Below are positions 53,601 to 61,700 of a stretch of DNA of 64,000 bases, one piece after another (position 1 is the first letter of the stretch; each line of letters begins with the position of its first letter). Both the position numbers and the translations under genes were made by a program. The stretch comes from Lewinella sp. W8 (lineage in GTDB: Bacteria > Bacteroidota > Bacteroidia > Chitinophagales > Saprospiraceae). The notes below the pieces were generated by a model. That model was given only the letters and a program-made list of their open reading frames with translations. It was not told where the DNA came from and did not search any database. The stretch lies in the NCBI RefSeq assembly GCF_004375085.3, contig NZ_SNAQ03000005.1:62001-126000 (forward strand). The letters run 5' to 3'.

Positions 53601-53831
53601 GAATTCGTCCGTCCAGGTGCCGCTCAGGGCGTAGCTGTCGTTGGGACTACTGGCGCCGTTGGCGTAGCGTTCCAGGGTCAGCCCCGTCAGGTCAACCGTA
53701 CCGTTGACGTAAATTTCAATGGCCCGGGGAGCACCACTCAGGTCTCCGTCCAGAATTCCGGTGATGATCACTTCCTGGGCGGAAAGCCAGCTTCCGCAAA
53801 TCAGTAATAGGGAAATAAGTAGGGTACGCAT
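50673..53831 (-). CDS. ExeM/NucH-type secreted endonuclease with T9SS type A domain
   Basis: 1052 residues from MRTLLISLLLICGSWLSAQ (28 upstream codons rejected). Order: a lamin-tail-like domain (about 20-190), a Calx-beta domain (about 195-310; TATLGADYADPGAG), an OB-like module (about 320-420), then an endonuclease/exonuclease/phosphatase domain (about 570-890) with VASMNVLNYF, VGLVEIENNG, VNHWKSKGG, VVGDLNAYRSEDP, WGSLDYIL and FSDHNPI, which supply the metal and His/Asp residues. The C-terminus (GIYFLLVRMPGQQPVSFKVVLQ) is a type A sorting signal. It probably degrades extracellular DNA for nutrients or biofilm turnover. Confidence 0.88.
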   Translation of the reverse strand: MRTLLISLLLICGSWLSAQEVIITGILDGDLSGAPRAIEIYVNGTVDLTGLTLERYANGASSPNDSYALSGTWTDEFVYIINNGNSPNHQDLFDQAFGSSGDFANRLLGTNIFGNGNDVFTIQSGATILDQTGGTIGDGSNIYSDGYLYRNDNTGPDGGWVAANWQLAPNAVDGEPIGNYGTIVPFGTYSTTPPGPSATVAANGNLSEPATDGGFTVTLSQTASAPVTVSYALAGTATLGADYADPGAGSVTIPAGMLSADISLTVIDDNDSEPSESIDLTLTAISDMTFSLGSGASIFVLDDEPVAAVRIHTIQGSGNSSALVGQDLSIEGIVVADFQGGSGVGLGGFFVQEEDSDADGDPATSEGIWVFDDGAGPDVNVGDKVAVTGRVSEFGNLTQLDLTVGGSSVTIMSSNNTLPTPASLDLPVAAQGDYEAYEGMRVVLIDNVSITNNFGLARFGEFEVSEGERLIQFTECAPPNAAQLATYNAAQDLRRLIVDDGRSGDNNFPIRLPNGTNLTPSNSWRAGAVITGLTGILDERFTGYRLQATGLTSVGGNERPVAAPAVGGAVKVASMNVLNYFTTLGSRGADNIDEFNRQEDKIVAAICALNADIVGLVEIENNGYGANGALAQLVDAISTNCGIDYDFVISPNAGGDQIQVALIYNTAVVEESGTAAALSTPASVFSSNRVPLAQTFRVIQAGNPNLGQQVTVCVNHWKSKGGSCGPGDDDTGGAGSCDGTRTAAASAIAAWMATNPTGVDEPDQLVVGDLNAYRSEDPIETMLGAGFVNTVSGPGFPCGGNGTPSYVFRGEWGSLDYILASSSLAGKVTGAEAWQVNAAEPTALDYDTDFNDPSLYAPDFYRFSDHNPILVGMNLGAALPAELLSFTGEENQGAVALNWATANEVNTDKFEVQRRNENGDFVTIGMVAAAGNSTETINYAFTDATPFTGDNVYRLRILDLDGSEAFSDLITVNVAGTTSVEVLQTGNRQYLLSGAPIGTRYLLTDAKGAVIRAAETRGDLTEIQALDLPAGIYFLLVRMPGQQPVSFKVVLQ

Positions 53832-53980
53832 TGTGTTGGTTTTGATCAGACCCGCAAACCGCCAAAGTAACGCGGGAACAGTGATACCCGCGATCCGGCG
53901 TTTCGGGGCGGGCAAAGGTACTTCGTTTTCTCCGGCTTGCGACCGGGGATATATGAAGAGAATATTAACTCGATACGGCC

Positions 53981-54865
53981 CTACTGAAAGGACTTACTCA
54001 CCACCAGTTCCTTCCCGCCGTGGCGGTAGTCATAGAAGCCTTCACCGGATTTCCGGCCCAGCTTTCCGGCGGTAACCATGTTGACCAGCAAGGGGCATGC
54101 CTGGTAATGGTTCCGGCCAAATCCTTCGTGCATTACCTGGAGGATCGCCAGACAGGTATCGAGTCCGATGTAGTCGGCCAGCTGCAGGGGGCCCATGGGG
54201 TGAGCCATACCCAGCTTCATTACCGTATCAATTTCCTCAACGCCCCCTACCCCTTCCCAGAGGGTGTAGATCGCTTCGTTAATCATCGGCATGAGAATCC
54301 GGTTGGCCACGAAACCGGGGTAGTCATTGACTTCAACGGGGACCTTGCCAAGTTCGCGGCTCAGGTCCATGACCTTTTGGGTCGTTTCGTCCGAGGTGGC
54401 GTATCCCCGGATCACTTCCACCAGCTTCATGATGGGCACGGGGTTCATAAAGTGCATGCCGATTACCTTATCGGGCCGCTTGGTGGCGGCCGCGATGCGG
54501 GTAATGCTGATGCTGGAAGTATTCGTGGCCAGGATGGCGTCGGCGGGGGCGGCGGTATCCAGATCGCCGAAGATGCGAAGTTTCAGGTCCACATTTTCCG
54601 TGGCTGCTTCGACGACTAGGCCGGCATCCTGCGCTCCGGCGCCCAAATCGGTAAAGGTGGTAATGCGGCCCATGCTTGCTTCCATGGCCTCGGCCGTCAT
54701 CCGTTCCTTGCGCACGATCCGCTCCATGCTCTTGCGGATGGCGCCGACGCCGCGATCCAACGCGGCCTGATTGACGTCAATGAGGCTGACCTGATGGCCA
54801 GCGATGGCAAATACCTGGGCGATTCCGCCGCCCATCTGGCCGGCTCCGATAACGCTTATTTTCAT
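53981..54865 (-). CDS. 3-hydroxybutyryl-CoA dehydrogenase
   Basis: 294 residues, the normal size. NAD-binding GAGQMGGGIAQ (7-17) starts the Rossmann domain. GMHFMNPVPIMKLVE supplies the catalytic His, and DYPGFVANRILMPMINEA the C-terminal domain. It oxidises (S)-3-hydroxybutyryl-CoA to acetoacetyl-CoA in fatty acid or amino acid breakdown, or the reverse. It is followed upstream on the same strand by the cobalamin adenosyltransferase gene with a 22-bp gap, so co-transcription is likely. Confidence 0.93.
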   Translation of the reverse strand: MKISVIGAGQMGGGIAQVFAIAGHQVSLIDVNQAALDRGVGAIRKSMERIVRKERMTAEAMEASMGRITTFTDLGAGAQDAGLVVEAATENVDLKLRIFGDLDTAAPADAILATNTSSISITRIAAATKRPDKVIGMHFMNPVPIMKLVEVIRGYATSDETTQKVMDLSRELGKVPVEVNDYPGFVANRILMPMINEAIYTLWEGVGGVEEIDTVMKLGMAHPMGPLQLADYIGLDTCLAILQVMHEGFGRNHYQACPLLVNMVTAGKLGRKSGEGFYDYRHGGKELVVSKSFQ

Positions 54866-54887
54866 TCGTGTGGTGAAATTTGGTGGG

Positions 54888-55421
54888 CTAACTAATCCAC
54901 TTGATCTCTTCGGCTCCGGTGAGCCGGGTCAAATGGCGGGACAAAACAAAGAAATAATCGCTTAAGCGGTTCAAATACTTAAGAATACTTTCGTCTACGG
55001 TCACGGCGTCGGCCAGTTCCACGGTGCGGCGCTCGGCCCGTCGGCAGACGGTGCGGCAAACGTGCGCCTGACTCACGGAGGGATGCCCCCCGGGAAGAAT
55101 GAAGTGGGTCATGCGCGGCAAGTCCGCTTCCATATGATCGATGGCCTTCTCCAGTCCGGGGGTCGCCGAATCGGGGAGTTGGTAGGCGCGCTCCGGCCGG
55201 TCGTCGGCCAGGGCCGCCCCGAGGGCAAACAGGTGATGTTGCTGCTCCAGCAGGAGCTGTCGGACCGGTTCATCGTCCGTTACGTCCCGTAGCAGGCCGA
55301 CGTGGGCGTTGAGCTCATCCACGGTTCCGTAGGCTTCCACCCTGGCGTGGGCCTTGCTGAGGCGTTTACCAGAAAAAAGGCCAGTCTGGCCGGCGTCTCC
55401 GGTCTTGGTATAAATTTTCAT
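54888..55421 (-). CDS. Cob(I)alamin adenosyltransferase, PduO type
   Basis: 177 residues. The N-terminal KIYTKTGDAGQTGLFSGKRL binds ATP, and the VEAYGTVDELNAHVG helix and CRRAERRTVEL helix are PduO-type hallmarks of a trimeric five-helix bundle. It forms adenosylcobalamin from cob(I)alamin and ATP. In Bacteroidota it usually supports methylmalonyl-CoA mutase; here it lies beside an acyl-CoA dehydrogenase of the hydroxyacyl type, consistent with propionate or fatty-acid metabolism. It is 22 bp from its downstream gene. Confidence 0.93.
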   Translation of the reverse strand: MKIYTKTGDAGQTGLFSGKRLSKAHARVEAYGTVDELNAHVGLLRDVTDDEPVRQLLLEQQHHLFALGAALADDRPERAYQLPDSATPGLEKAIDHMEADLPRMTHFILPGGHPSVSQAHVCRTVCRRAERRTVELADAVTVDESILKYLNRLSDYFFVLSRHLTRLTGAEEIKWIS

Positions 55422-55481
55422 TCGCTGTTGGTTAGGGCAACACTTCCGTCCGGTGGGTTGCCTACCAACTAACGAACGAGA

Positions 55482-56213
55482 TCAAGCCTGGTTGTAGCGG
55501 TGGGTAGGATCGCTGGCCCGCACGATATTTTCGTTGCGCTCATCGGACTCCACCAATCCATCGCGCAGCCGCACGATGCGGTGGGCGTGCTCGGAAATGT
55601 CGGGTTCGTGCGTTACGAGGATGACCGTGTTACCGTTGGCCTGGATTTTTTCAAAAATTTCCATGATCTCGATACTCGTCTTGGTATCGAGGTTACCCGT
55701 GGGTTCGTCGGCCAGAATAATGGCCGGGCGATTGACCAGTGCCCGGGCGATGGCTACCCGCTGGCGCTGACCACCGGACAGTTCGTTGGGACGGTGATCC
55801 AGGCGGTCGCCCAGTCCCACCGAGTCGAGCACTTCGGCGGCCCGGTCGTGGCGCTCCTTGCGGCTGATGCCGGCGTACACCAGGGGCAGGGCCACGTTCT
55901 CCAGCGTGGTTTGCCGGGGCAGGAGGTTAAAGGTTTGGAAGACGAAGCCGATCTTTTCGTTGCGGATGTTGGCCAGCTCCGAATCGTCCATTTTGCTCAC
56001 GTCGCGACCGTCGAGCAGATAATTGCCGGCCGTGGGGGTATCGAGGCAGCCCAGCAAGTTCATCAGCGTGGACTTTCCGGAACCGGAGGGGCCCATCAGG
56101 GCAACGTATTCGTTGGTATTGATCTGCAGATCGATTCCGCGCAGGGCGTGGACCTTGGTCTGCCCCATGATGTAAGTCTTCGTAAGTTGGCTGATGTCAA
56201 TGACGGCCGGCAT
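55482..56213 (-). CDS. ABC transporter ATPase, MacB/LolD type
   Basis: 243 residues. Walker A is GPSGSGKST (about 41-49), the signature [15 protein letters not shown], and Walker [12 protein letters not shown] with the H-loop VTHEPD. The family (MacB, LolD, FtsE) powers export or extraction of lipoproteins, peptides or drugs through a separately encoded FtsX-like permease. No permease gene is adjacent, so the partner is elsewhere. A short C-terminal tail ([22 protein letters not shown]) extends beyond the core. Confidence 0.9.
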   Translation of the reverse strand: MPAVIDISQLTKTYIMGQTKVHALRGIDLQINTNEYVALMGPSGSGKSTLMNLLGCLDTPTAGNYLLDGRDVSKMDDSELANIRNEKIGFVFQTFNLLPRQTTLENVALPLVYAGISRKERHDRAAEVLDSVGLGDRLDHRPNELSGGQRQRVAIARALVNRPAIILADEPTGNLDTKTSIEIMEIFEKIQANGNTVILVTHEPDISEHAHRIVRLRDGLVESDERNENIVRASDPTHRYNQA

Positions 56214-56254
56214 AGTGGTATATTTAACAAATGATGTGAGCGGTTTGAAGAAAG

Positions 56255-56557
56255 TTACTTTCCTCCTTCAATCACCCGGGGTACACGGAAAAACCCTCCT
56301 TCCTGATCGGCATCCGGCGCGTTGGCCAGCGCCTGATCCCGGTCCAGATGGTTGCCAGCTTCGTCGGGACGCAACGTTGTCTCCACGTCCGTCACGTAGC
56401 GCAGCGGCTCTACCCCTTCCAGATCCAGCTCGTTGAGCTTTTCCACCATGGAAAGAATATTTACCAGATCCCCGCGTAACCGAGCCGTTTGCTCGGGGGA
56501 AAGCTCCAGGCGGGAGAGTTTAGCCAGGTGCGATACTACTGCGTCGTCTACGGTCAT
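56255..56557 (-). CDS. gatC: Asp-tRNA(Asn)/Glu-tRNA(Gln) amidotransferase subunit C
   Basis: 100 residues, normal for GatC. Signatures are [16 protein letters not shown] in the first helix, [21 protein letters not shown], and the C-terminal [12 protein letters not shown] belt that wraps the GatA-GatB interface. It is part of the enzyme that converts mischarged Glu-tRNA(Gln) or Asp-tRNA(Asn) to the correct aminoacyl-tRNA. gatA and gatB are not in the window. The minus strand upstream shows TACCTTTA about 15 bp before the ATG, a one-off -7 box. Confidence 0.92.
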   Translation of the reverse strand: MTVDDAVVSHLAKLSRLELSPEQTARLRGDLVNILSMVEKLNELDLEGVEPLRYVTDVETTLRPDEAGNHLDRDQALANAPDADQEGGFFRVPRVIEGGK

Positions 56558-56691
56558 GGTAAAATTTTCGATAAAGGTATTGAATTAAGGGATAGATGGA
56601 AGGCCGGGGTGGGAGGATGCAGGATTTAGGTTTTAGGACGGAGGCTGGGGGAAGGAGAAGGCGGAGGCTAAGGCTGAGGAGGAGATGCAAA

Positions 56692-57120
56692 GCAGTGATT
56701 CGACATCCAACAAGCTAGATTCTTAAAAACTCCACCGTTCGGACCAACAGGTGCTGGCCGATGGCCGTACACCAGACTGTTTCGACCAGGGGATAATGCC
56801 TGGTCGGGAGTCTGTCCGCTGCGGCCGTAGGCAAAGCGGGCGACGTCCGAACAGTGATTCAGCCCCACCAGGCTGGACTTAACCAAACATGGTTCTTAAA
56901 AACTCCACTGTTCGGACCAGCAGGTGCTGGCCGATGGCCGTACACCAGACTGTTTCGACCAGGGGATGATGCCTGGTCGGAAGTCTGTCCGCTGCGGCCG
57001 TAGGCAAAGCGGGCGACGTCCGAACAGTGATTCAGCCCCACCAAGCTGGACTTAATCAAACATGGTTCTTAAAAACTCTACTGTTCGGACCAACACCAGA
57101 CCGTTACGACCGGGGGATAG
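56692..57120. repeat. 173-bp structured tandem repeat
   Basis: Two full units (56720-56892 and 56893-57065), a degraded leading end and a third unit truncated at about 57120. The two units differ at six positions, all transitions. Each holds a 124-bp core closed by a 12-bp inverted repeat (CACTGTTCGGAC 56906-56917 with GTCCGAACAGTG 57018-57029 in unit 2; the same span at 56733-56856 in unit 1). Inside are CCAGC/GCTGG with a 4-nt loop and a long stem CAGAC..TTTCGACCAGG / CCTGGTCGGAA..GTCTG with a GGATGATG loop. Short minus-strand ORFs exist, but 173 is not a multiple of three, so these are likely incidental. The array lies in the 757-bp divergent gap between gatC and the aminotransferase. Confidence 0.85.
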
Positions 57121-57287
57121 GGTATCAATATTTTTTTGCGAGGACGCGGGTGCAGGCTCCAGCACGGGGAGCCGCGTACCTTCGTGACGGATCCGAAATT
57201 TAATCCCCTTCATTTTCCGGTCCCAAAGCCCCGAAAACGAAGGGATAAATGATGGTGAACAAAGAAGGTTACGGGACCAGAATGCCG

Positions 57288-57295
57288 TAACTTTG
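57288..57295 (+). promoter_or_regulatory. Candidate -7 promoter box for the aminotransferase
   Basis: TAACTTTG matches TAnnTTTG; the ATG follows 20 bp later. Just upstream (57202-57250) is an imperfect inverted repeat (ATCCCCTTCATTTTC / GAAAACGAAGGGAT) that could be an upstream transcript end or an operator. Confidence 0.5.
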
Positions 57296-57314
57296 CCGTT
57301 TAAACGCATGTATC

Positions 57315-58529
57315 ATGCCCAACGTTAGCCACCGATCTGAGACCGTTCCCCTCTCCCCCTTCCGCAAGTTGATTCCCCTGGCGGACCGGGCCAAAGCTTC
57401 GGGAAAGCACATCTACCACCTGAACATCGGCCAGCCCGACATCAAGACCCACCCCCGGGCGGTAGCGGCCTTCCGGGAGCTGGACTGGGAAATCCTGGAC
57501 TACAGTCCCAGCAACGGCACGGCGAGCTACCGTCAGGCCCTCACGGAATATTACGCCCGCTTTGGGGTGGAGCTGCGCCCGCAGCAGATTATGGTCACCA
57601 CGGGAGGCTCCGAGGCCATCCTCTTTTTCCTCCTGGCCTGTATGGACCCGGGGGACGAGATCATCATTCCGGAGCCCTTCTACGCCAACTACAACGGCTT
57701 TGCCCACATTGCCGACGTGCGGGTGGTGCCGATTACTTGCCGGATCGAAGACGGTTTTAGCCTGCCCAGTCCGCAGGAGTTCGCCAACAAGATTACCCCC
57801 CGTACCCGGGCCATCATGATCACGAGTCCGAACAACCCGACCGGGGCCTGCTATTCGGACGCCGAAATGGCGCGCATTGCCGCCATCGTCCGGGAACACA
57901 ACCTCTTCCTGTGCGCCGACGAGGTATACCGGGAATTCAGCTACGATCAGCCGTTGCGCTCCGTCTTGCAGCTTGACGGGCTGGAGGAACACGCCGTCAT
58001 CATCGATTCGGTGTCCAAACGCTACAGCGCCACGGGCGCCCGCGTGGGCGCCCTCGTCTCCCGCAACGAAGACATCCTGGCCGCCGTGGATCGCTTCGCG
58101 AAACTGCGTCTCAGTCCTCCCGGATTAGGCCAAATGCTTTCCGAGTGCATGCTGCAGGACGACACCCATTACCTGGCGGGCGTCAAGGAAGATTACCGGG
58201 CCCGACGCGACGTGGTGTATTCCCGCCTGCAGGAAATGGAAGGGGTGTACTGCTACGAACCGGGTGGGGCCTTCTACTGCTTTGCCCGTTTCCCCATCGA
58301 GGACAGTGAGGACTTTTGCCGCTGGTTGCTGGAAGATTTCAGCCTCCACAACAGCACGGTCATGCTTTCTCCCGGTCCTGGCTTTTACGCCACTCCTGGC
58401 CTGGGCCGTAACGAATGCCGGATTGCCTACGTGCTGAATACCGACGACCTCCACCGGGCCATGGACTGCCTGGAACAAGCGCTGAAGGTGTATCCGGGGA
58501 GGAAGGTCGTGGAGCGAATGGAGGCTTAG
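57315..58529 (+). CDS. Class I PLP-dependent aminotransferase (aspartate-type)
   Basis: 404 residues. The family motifs appear in order: HLNIGQPDIKTHP, SNGTASYRQALTEYYARF, TTGGSEAILFFLL, TSPNNPTGACYS, the cofactor Asp in LCADEVYREFSY, and PLP Lys235 in DSVSKRYSATGARVG; substrate Arg is in NECRIAYVLN. It belongs to the Igamma-like aspartate/aromatic aminotransferases that exchange an amino group with 2-oxoglutarate. The amino acid preference is not deducible. The stop is followed almost directly by the truncated dispersed element at 58532. Confidence 0.9.
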   Translation: MPNVSHRSETVPLSPFRKLIPLADRAKASGKHIYHLNIGQPDIKTHPRAVAAFRELDWEILDYSPSNGTASYRQALTEYYARFGVELRPQQIMVTTGGSEAILFFLLACMDPGDEIIIPEPFYANYNGFAHIADVRVVPITCRIEDGFSLPSPQEFANKITPRTRAIMITSPNNPTGACYSDAEMARIAAIVREHNLFLCADEVYREFSYDQPLRSVLQLDGLEEHAVIIDSVSKRYSATGARVGALVSRNEDILAAVDRFAKLRLSPPGLGQMLSECMLQDDTHYLAGVKEDYRARRDVVYSRLQEMEGVYCYEPGGAFYCFARFPIEDSEDFCRWLLEDFSLHNSTVMLSPGPGFYATPGLGRNECRIAYVLNTDDLHRAMDCLEQALKVYPGRKVVERMEA

Positions 58530-58531
58530 GT

Positions 58532-58630
58532 GTAGCCTGTTCCGTGAGGTTTCATCAGCGATTCCAATGGAATCGCGGGTGTTCATTAGGGCAAACGGTA
58601 GCGGCAGGAAATTTCCTGCCGCTACTGGAA
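58532..58630. mobile_element. Truncated copy of the 34.3-kb MITE-like element
   Basis: Aligns gap-free over 99 bp with 34297-34395, with about 14 differences. The two hairpins are kept and are stronger here: CGATTCC/GGAATCG and the perfect 14-bp GTAGCGGCAGGAAA/TTTCCTGCCGCTAC. The right terminal inverted repeat of the other copy is not found downstream. Its position a few bases after a stop codon suggests it may also act as a terminator. Confidence 0.7.
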
Positions 58631-58714
58631 ACCAAAGGCCCCCTAGTCCGATTGGGTTCCCTTTCGGGCTTGTCCGGCTGATCAGACGGGGAAGGAGGAC
58701 ACCAACTCCCCCAA

Positions 58715-59548
58715 TCATTTATATCTTTTGCCAAAGGTATGCCCCATCAGCAGCCTGAGGGAAAGTGTGCTGGGGTTAACCCATCCGTCCCGGATCGTGA
58801 TCCCTTCCGGAGCGGCGCGCGAAGAAATGGAGAAGGCCTGGGTCTTGAATTTTGGTACGTAAGCGTAGGCCACGTCCACGCCCCAAATAGCGCCACCTCT
58901 GCTGCGGAAAGGATACAGGATTAGTCCTCCCGTAATGCCGGGTTTCCAGTAGGTGCGGGGGCTGCTCCAGGTCCCTTCTTCATTGTAATTAATCGCGCCA
59001 TCAAAGTAGGCGTAGCTTACCCGATGAATACCGGGCCCTACGTACACACTGGTGGAGCTTGCCATCTCGGGTGAGGATGACCATCGGTGATACACCTCCA
59101 GGCTTTGTTGTTGGAATTTGACGTCCAGCTCTCCGTGGGTGGCACTAAATCCATTGACGACTCCGGAGTTAGCGATTTGCAGCTTTGCTCCCCAGGCCCG
59201 GTGCGACCGGTATTGCCGGTCAATCCGCAACTCGAGATCCATCCGTCGGCTGATGGTGGGGTACTGCACCCGGGAAATGATAATGCCGAAAAAGCTGGAG
59301 GATCTCAAATGGCCAAATCCCCGGTCTTCGAGATAATTGTTCCAGACATTGGCCGATCCACGAAGCGAAGGGCCAAAGCCAAACATAAGGGACCACTGAT
59401 CCTGAAAGGGCTCTTCAATTTTTTCTTCCTGAACTGGTTTTTCTTTTATGGTCACAAGAGAATTTCTGGGTACTTGAGAGTTCGTCTGAGCTCCTATTTT
59501 GCCTGTAATCAGTAAAATGACTAGGAAGAAAAAACGTAGAGTTCTCAT
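58715..59548 (-). CDS. Outer-membrane barrel-like protein, tandem paralogue 1
   Basis: 277 residues from MRTLRFFFLVILLITGKIGAQ (signal peptide); 20 upstream codons rejected. After a charged linker (KEKPVQEEKIEEP) the protein is a series of amphipathic strands. It shares an ordered set of motifs with the next gene (59710-60453): FGPSLRG / VGPSLMN, ELRID..YR, GAKLQIANSGVVNGF / GGKLMFTNNGVTRGY, YHRWSS / YYGWTS, VGPGIH / LGPSLM, KPGITGG / KPGVIAG, and a closing strand SLRLLMGHTFGK / SVRVFVGLNVDK. The two form a small paralogous family I do not recognise. Codon use is less GC-rich than in neighbouring genes. Confidence 0.65.
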   Translation of the reverse strand: MRTLRFFFLVILLITGKIGAQTNSQVPRNSLVTIKEKPVQEEKIEEPFQDQWSLMFGFGPSLRGSANVWNNYLEDRGFGHLRSSSFFGIIISRVQYPTISRRMDLELRIDRQYRSHRAWGAKLQIANSGVVNGFSATHGELDVKFQQQSLEVYHRWSSSPEMASSTSVYVGPGIHRVSYAYFDGAINYNEEGTWSSPRTYWKPGITGGLILYPFRSRGGAIWGVDVAYAYVPKFKTQAFSISSRAAPEGITIRDGWVNPSTLSLRLLMGHTFGKRYK

Positions 59549-59709
59549 GAGTGGATAATATTGGTTATAACTAGAGGATAATCTAGTGTACCAGCACCAC
59601 CTACCCAATGATCTGATTCTCAGGGAATGATGATAAACATCAAATGAATTTATACATTAAGCGTCTCCGCCTAATCCGATAGGTCATTCCATATGGCTTA
59701 ATGCCAAGC

Positions 59710-60453
59710 CTATTTCTTATCGACGTTTAGCCCTACAAAAACTCTCACCGAAAAGCTACTGGCCCGTACGGAATCTGCCCCAATAATTCGGCCGCGCGGA
59801 TTATCGCCGGGATTGGTTTGAGCAAAGGGCCTGGTGCGAATTGGAGTCATGAAATTACCCTCCAGCAAAAATCCCCAATTGAGTTTTTTCCCTATTTGAT
59901 TGGGACTGATTCGGACTCCCGCAATCACTCCTGGCTTCACTACCGAAGCGCTTGAACTACTACCACGCCACATTCCATCATATTTGTATCGGCAAAGCAT
60001 GAGACTGGGCCCCAGGTGCATACTGATTGAACTCACATTATCAGAAGTCCATCCGTAGTAACCGGCTAATCCAATGTTTCTAAATCTTACATAAGGTCGA
60101 CCAAAATCCCCCATATACCCACGGGTGACTCCATTATTGGTGAACATCAACTTTCCGCCAGCTACTTTTCCGGGGTAAAATTTATACCGTCCATCAAATA
60201 CCAAATCAAAATGCATTGAGCTATTGGGCCATCTTTCACCCCCACCCCCCAAGAAACCACCACCGACTCCCCCGGATAATCCGTTTCGTTGAAAAATGTC
60301 CATCCACTGGGATGCTGAATTCATCAAGGAAGGCCCTACCTCCAGATTAAAGGACAATTGCGGTGGAGGATTGTCCTCCTGTGTGATAGTTTGTGCCAGT
60401 AGGCCTCCTATCATTAAGACGGTGACGAGACTGGATAAACAGAATCGCTTCAT
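59710..60453 (-). CDS. Outer-membrane barrel-like protein, tandem paralogue 2
   Basis: 247 residues with a signal peptide (KRFCLSSLVTVLMIGGLLAQ). It shows the same strand and motif order as the gene at 58715, including VGPSLMN, GGKLMFTNNGVTRGY and KPGVIAGVRISP, and ends SFSVRVFVGLNVDKK. A Gly-rich loop (GVGGGFLGGGGER) lies near 60-75. It is probably an eight- or ten-stranded barrel in the outer membrane; function unknown. The 161-bp gap to its paralogue and the lower GC suggest a local duplication, and perhaps acquisition. Confidence 0.65.
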   Translation of the reverse strand: MKRFCLSSLVTVLMIGGLLAQTITQEDNPPPQLSFNLEVGPSLMNSASQWMDIFQRNGLSGGVGGGFLGGGGERWPNSSMHFDLVFDGRYKFYPGKVAGGKLMFTNNGVTRGYMGDFGRPYVRFRNIGLAGYYGWTSDNVSSISMHLGPSLMLCRYKYDGMWRGSSSSASVVKPGVIAGVRISPNQIGKKLNWGFLLEGNFMTPIRTRPFAQTNPGDNPRGRIIGADSVRASSFSVRVFVGLNVDKK

Positions 60454-60614
60454 GGTGCTAACTTTTAGGTAAATAAGTTGCTGATGAACTTATTTCCACT
60501 ATTGGTTTTGCGCAATGACGATTTGCCAGAAAAAGCATGATTATCATCAACGATACCCTTAAGCTAGAACTCTAACTTTTTTAGTTTCCCGAGCTGGAAT
60601 CTATCCGCCCTTAT

Positions 60615-60986
60615 TTACCCAAACACCTCCCTCCACGGAATCACAAACGGCAGTACCAGCACCCATACCAAAAAAAACATCGCCATTCCTTTTGGGTAAG
60701 AATCTTCCTTCATTATGGCCGGAGCAGCGGCCACCACCAACCAGGTTCCTTTGTAGATCAATTGCAACACCAGAACCAGGGCCATCTGGCGGGGATAGAA
60801 TAAGCCGAGGGCCGACAGCACAAAAATAGCAAACCATAAAGCCCCCACGAGCCGGAAGGATTCCGAGTAGGCGAAGGCATCGGTAAATACCGTTTGCTGG
60901 GCGGTTTTCGGAGAAAAAAGGCAGGACACACTGATCCATCCCGCCACGAGGACATTGGCGAGATACATGATTTTCATAGCCACCAT
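60615..60986 (-). CDS. Small four-helix membrane protein
   Basis: 123 residues (or 120 from a second ATG at 60977). Four hydrophobic helices are visible: about 5-24, 45-62, 67-90 and 100-118. Sequences such as FRLVGALWFAIFVLSALGLFYPRQMALVLVLQLIYKGTW (split here for reading: FRLVGALWFAIFVLS then ALGLFYP) resemble small DoxX-like or DUF-type integral membrane proteins, but I cannot name the family. It lies 27 bp downstream of the GDSL lipoprotein gene on the same strand and may share its transcript. Confidence 0.6.
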   Translation of the reverse strand: MVAMKIMYLANVLVAGWISVSCLFSPKTAQQTVFTDAFAYSESFRLVGALWFAIFVLSALGLFYPRQMALVLVLQLIYKGTWLVVAAAPAIMKEDSYPKGMAMFFLVWVLVLPFVIPWREVFG

Positions 60987-61013
60987 AGACTTTGCGTTGA
61001 GGTTACCACAGCA

Positions 61014-61700
61014 TTACTGCAATAAGCCCAACACCGGTTCCTTGAGCACTTCCTCCACCCACCGGGTATACTGCTCCCCGCTGGGGTGCAGGTTATCGGA
61101 GGCGACCAACTCGGGCTTATCCAGTCCTTCCTGGCTGATGGGGGTGATGTTGTAAAAGGGAATGCCGTAGGATTCGGTGATTGCTTTGGCCGCCGCGTTG
61201 AACGCGGCTACCTCCGTGCTGACGTTCGGGCGGGTCTGCCCGAAGGGAGTGAAGGCATAATCGGGGATGGACACCACGAAGACCCTACTGGTATCCCCTC
61301 CCGCAAAATTAATGGCCCGTTCGAGAAGTTCGGTGAAGCGGGTGCGGTATCCATCGATGGGTAAGCCACGGAATTGATCGTTGACCCCGATCAGGAGGCT
61401 CACCAGATCATAGGAGGACTTCAGGGTGGCGGCGTCAATACCCGCCATGAGTTCGGCGGTAGTCCAGCCGTTGGTGGCCACGATATCCGGTTCGGGCACC
61501 GTGAGGTCGGGCTGTTGGCTGAGTTCCCGCGCCAGTTGGACGGGCCAGCGGTCCTGGGGGTCGACGGCCGTCCCGATGGTGTAACTGTCGCCGAGGGCGA
61601 GGTAATTTATGGTTTTCACGTCCGTAGGGGTGGGCTCTTCCTTCATGCAGGCGAAGGTAAATACCAGAAGGAACAGAAGCGGAATTTGCCAAAAACGCAT
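61014..61700 (-). CDS. SGNH/GDSL-family hydrolase lipoprotein
   Basis: 228 residues. The lipobox FTFAC puts the lipidated Cys at 18. SGNH blocks are all present: YLALGDSYTIG (nucleophile Ser39), the block II Gly in ATNGWTTAEL, LIGVNDQFRG (block III Asn), and DNLHPSGEQY (Asp and His of block V). These enzymes hydrolyse esters of lipids or acetylated sugars; acting on the periplasmic or outer face is expected from lipidation. A small membrane protein gene follows. Confidence 0.88.
   Translation of the reverse strand: MRFWQIPLLFLLVFTFACMKEEPTPTDVKTINYLALGDSYTIGTAVDPQDRWPVQLARELSQQPDLTVPEPDIVATNGWTTAELMAGIDAATLKSSYDLVSLLIGVNDQFRGLPIDGYRTRFTELLERAINFAGGDTSRVFVVSIPDYAFTPFGQTRPNVSTEVAAFNAAAKAITESYGIPFYNITPISQEGLDKPELVASDNLHPSGEQYTRWVEEVLKEPVLGLLQ

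Noticed and set aside
56668..57059. Minus-strand short ORFs starting M(V/I)KSSLVGLNHC in the 173-bp repeat
   Set aside because: They repeat only because the DNA repeats; the frame is not kept between units, and composition is unlike neighbouring genes.
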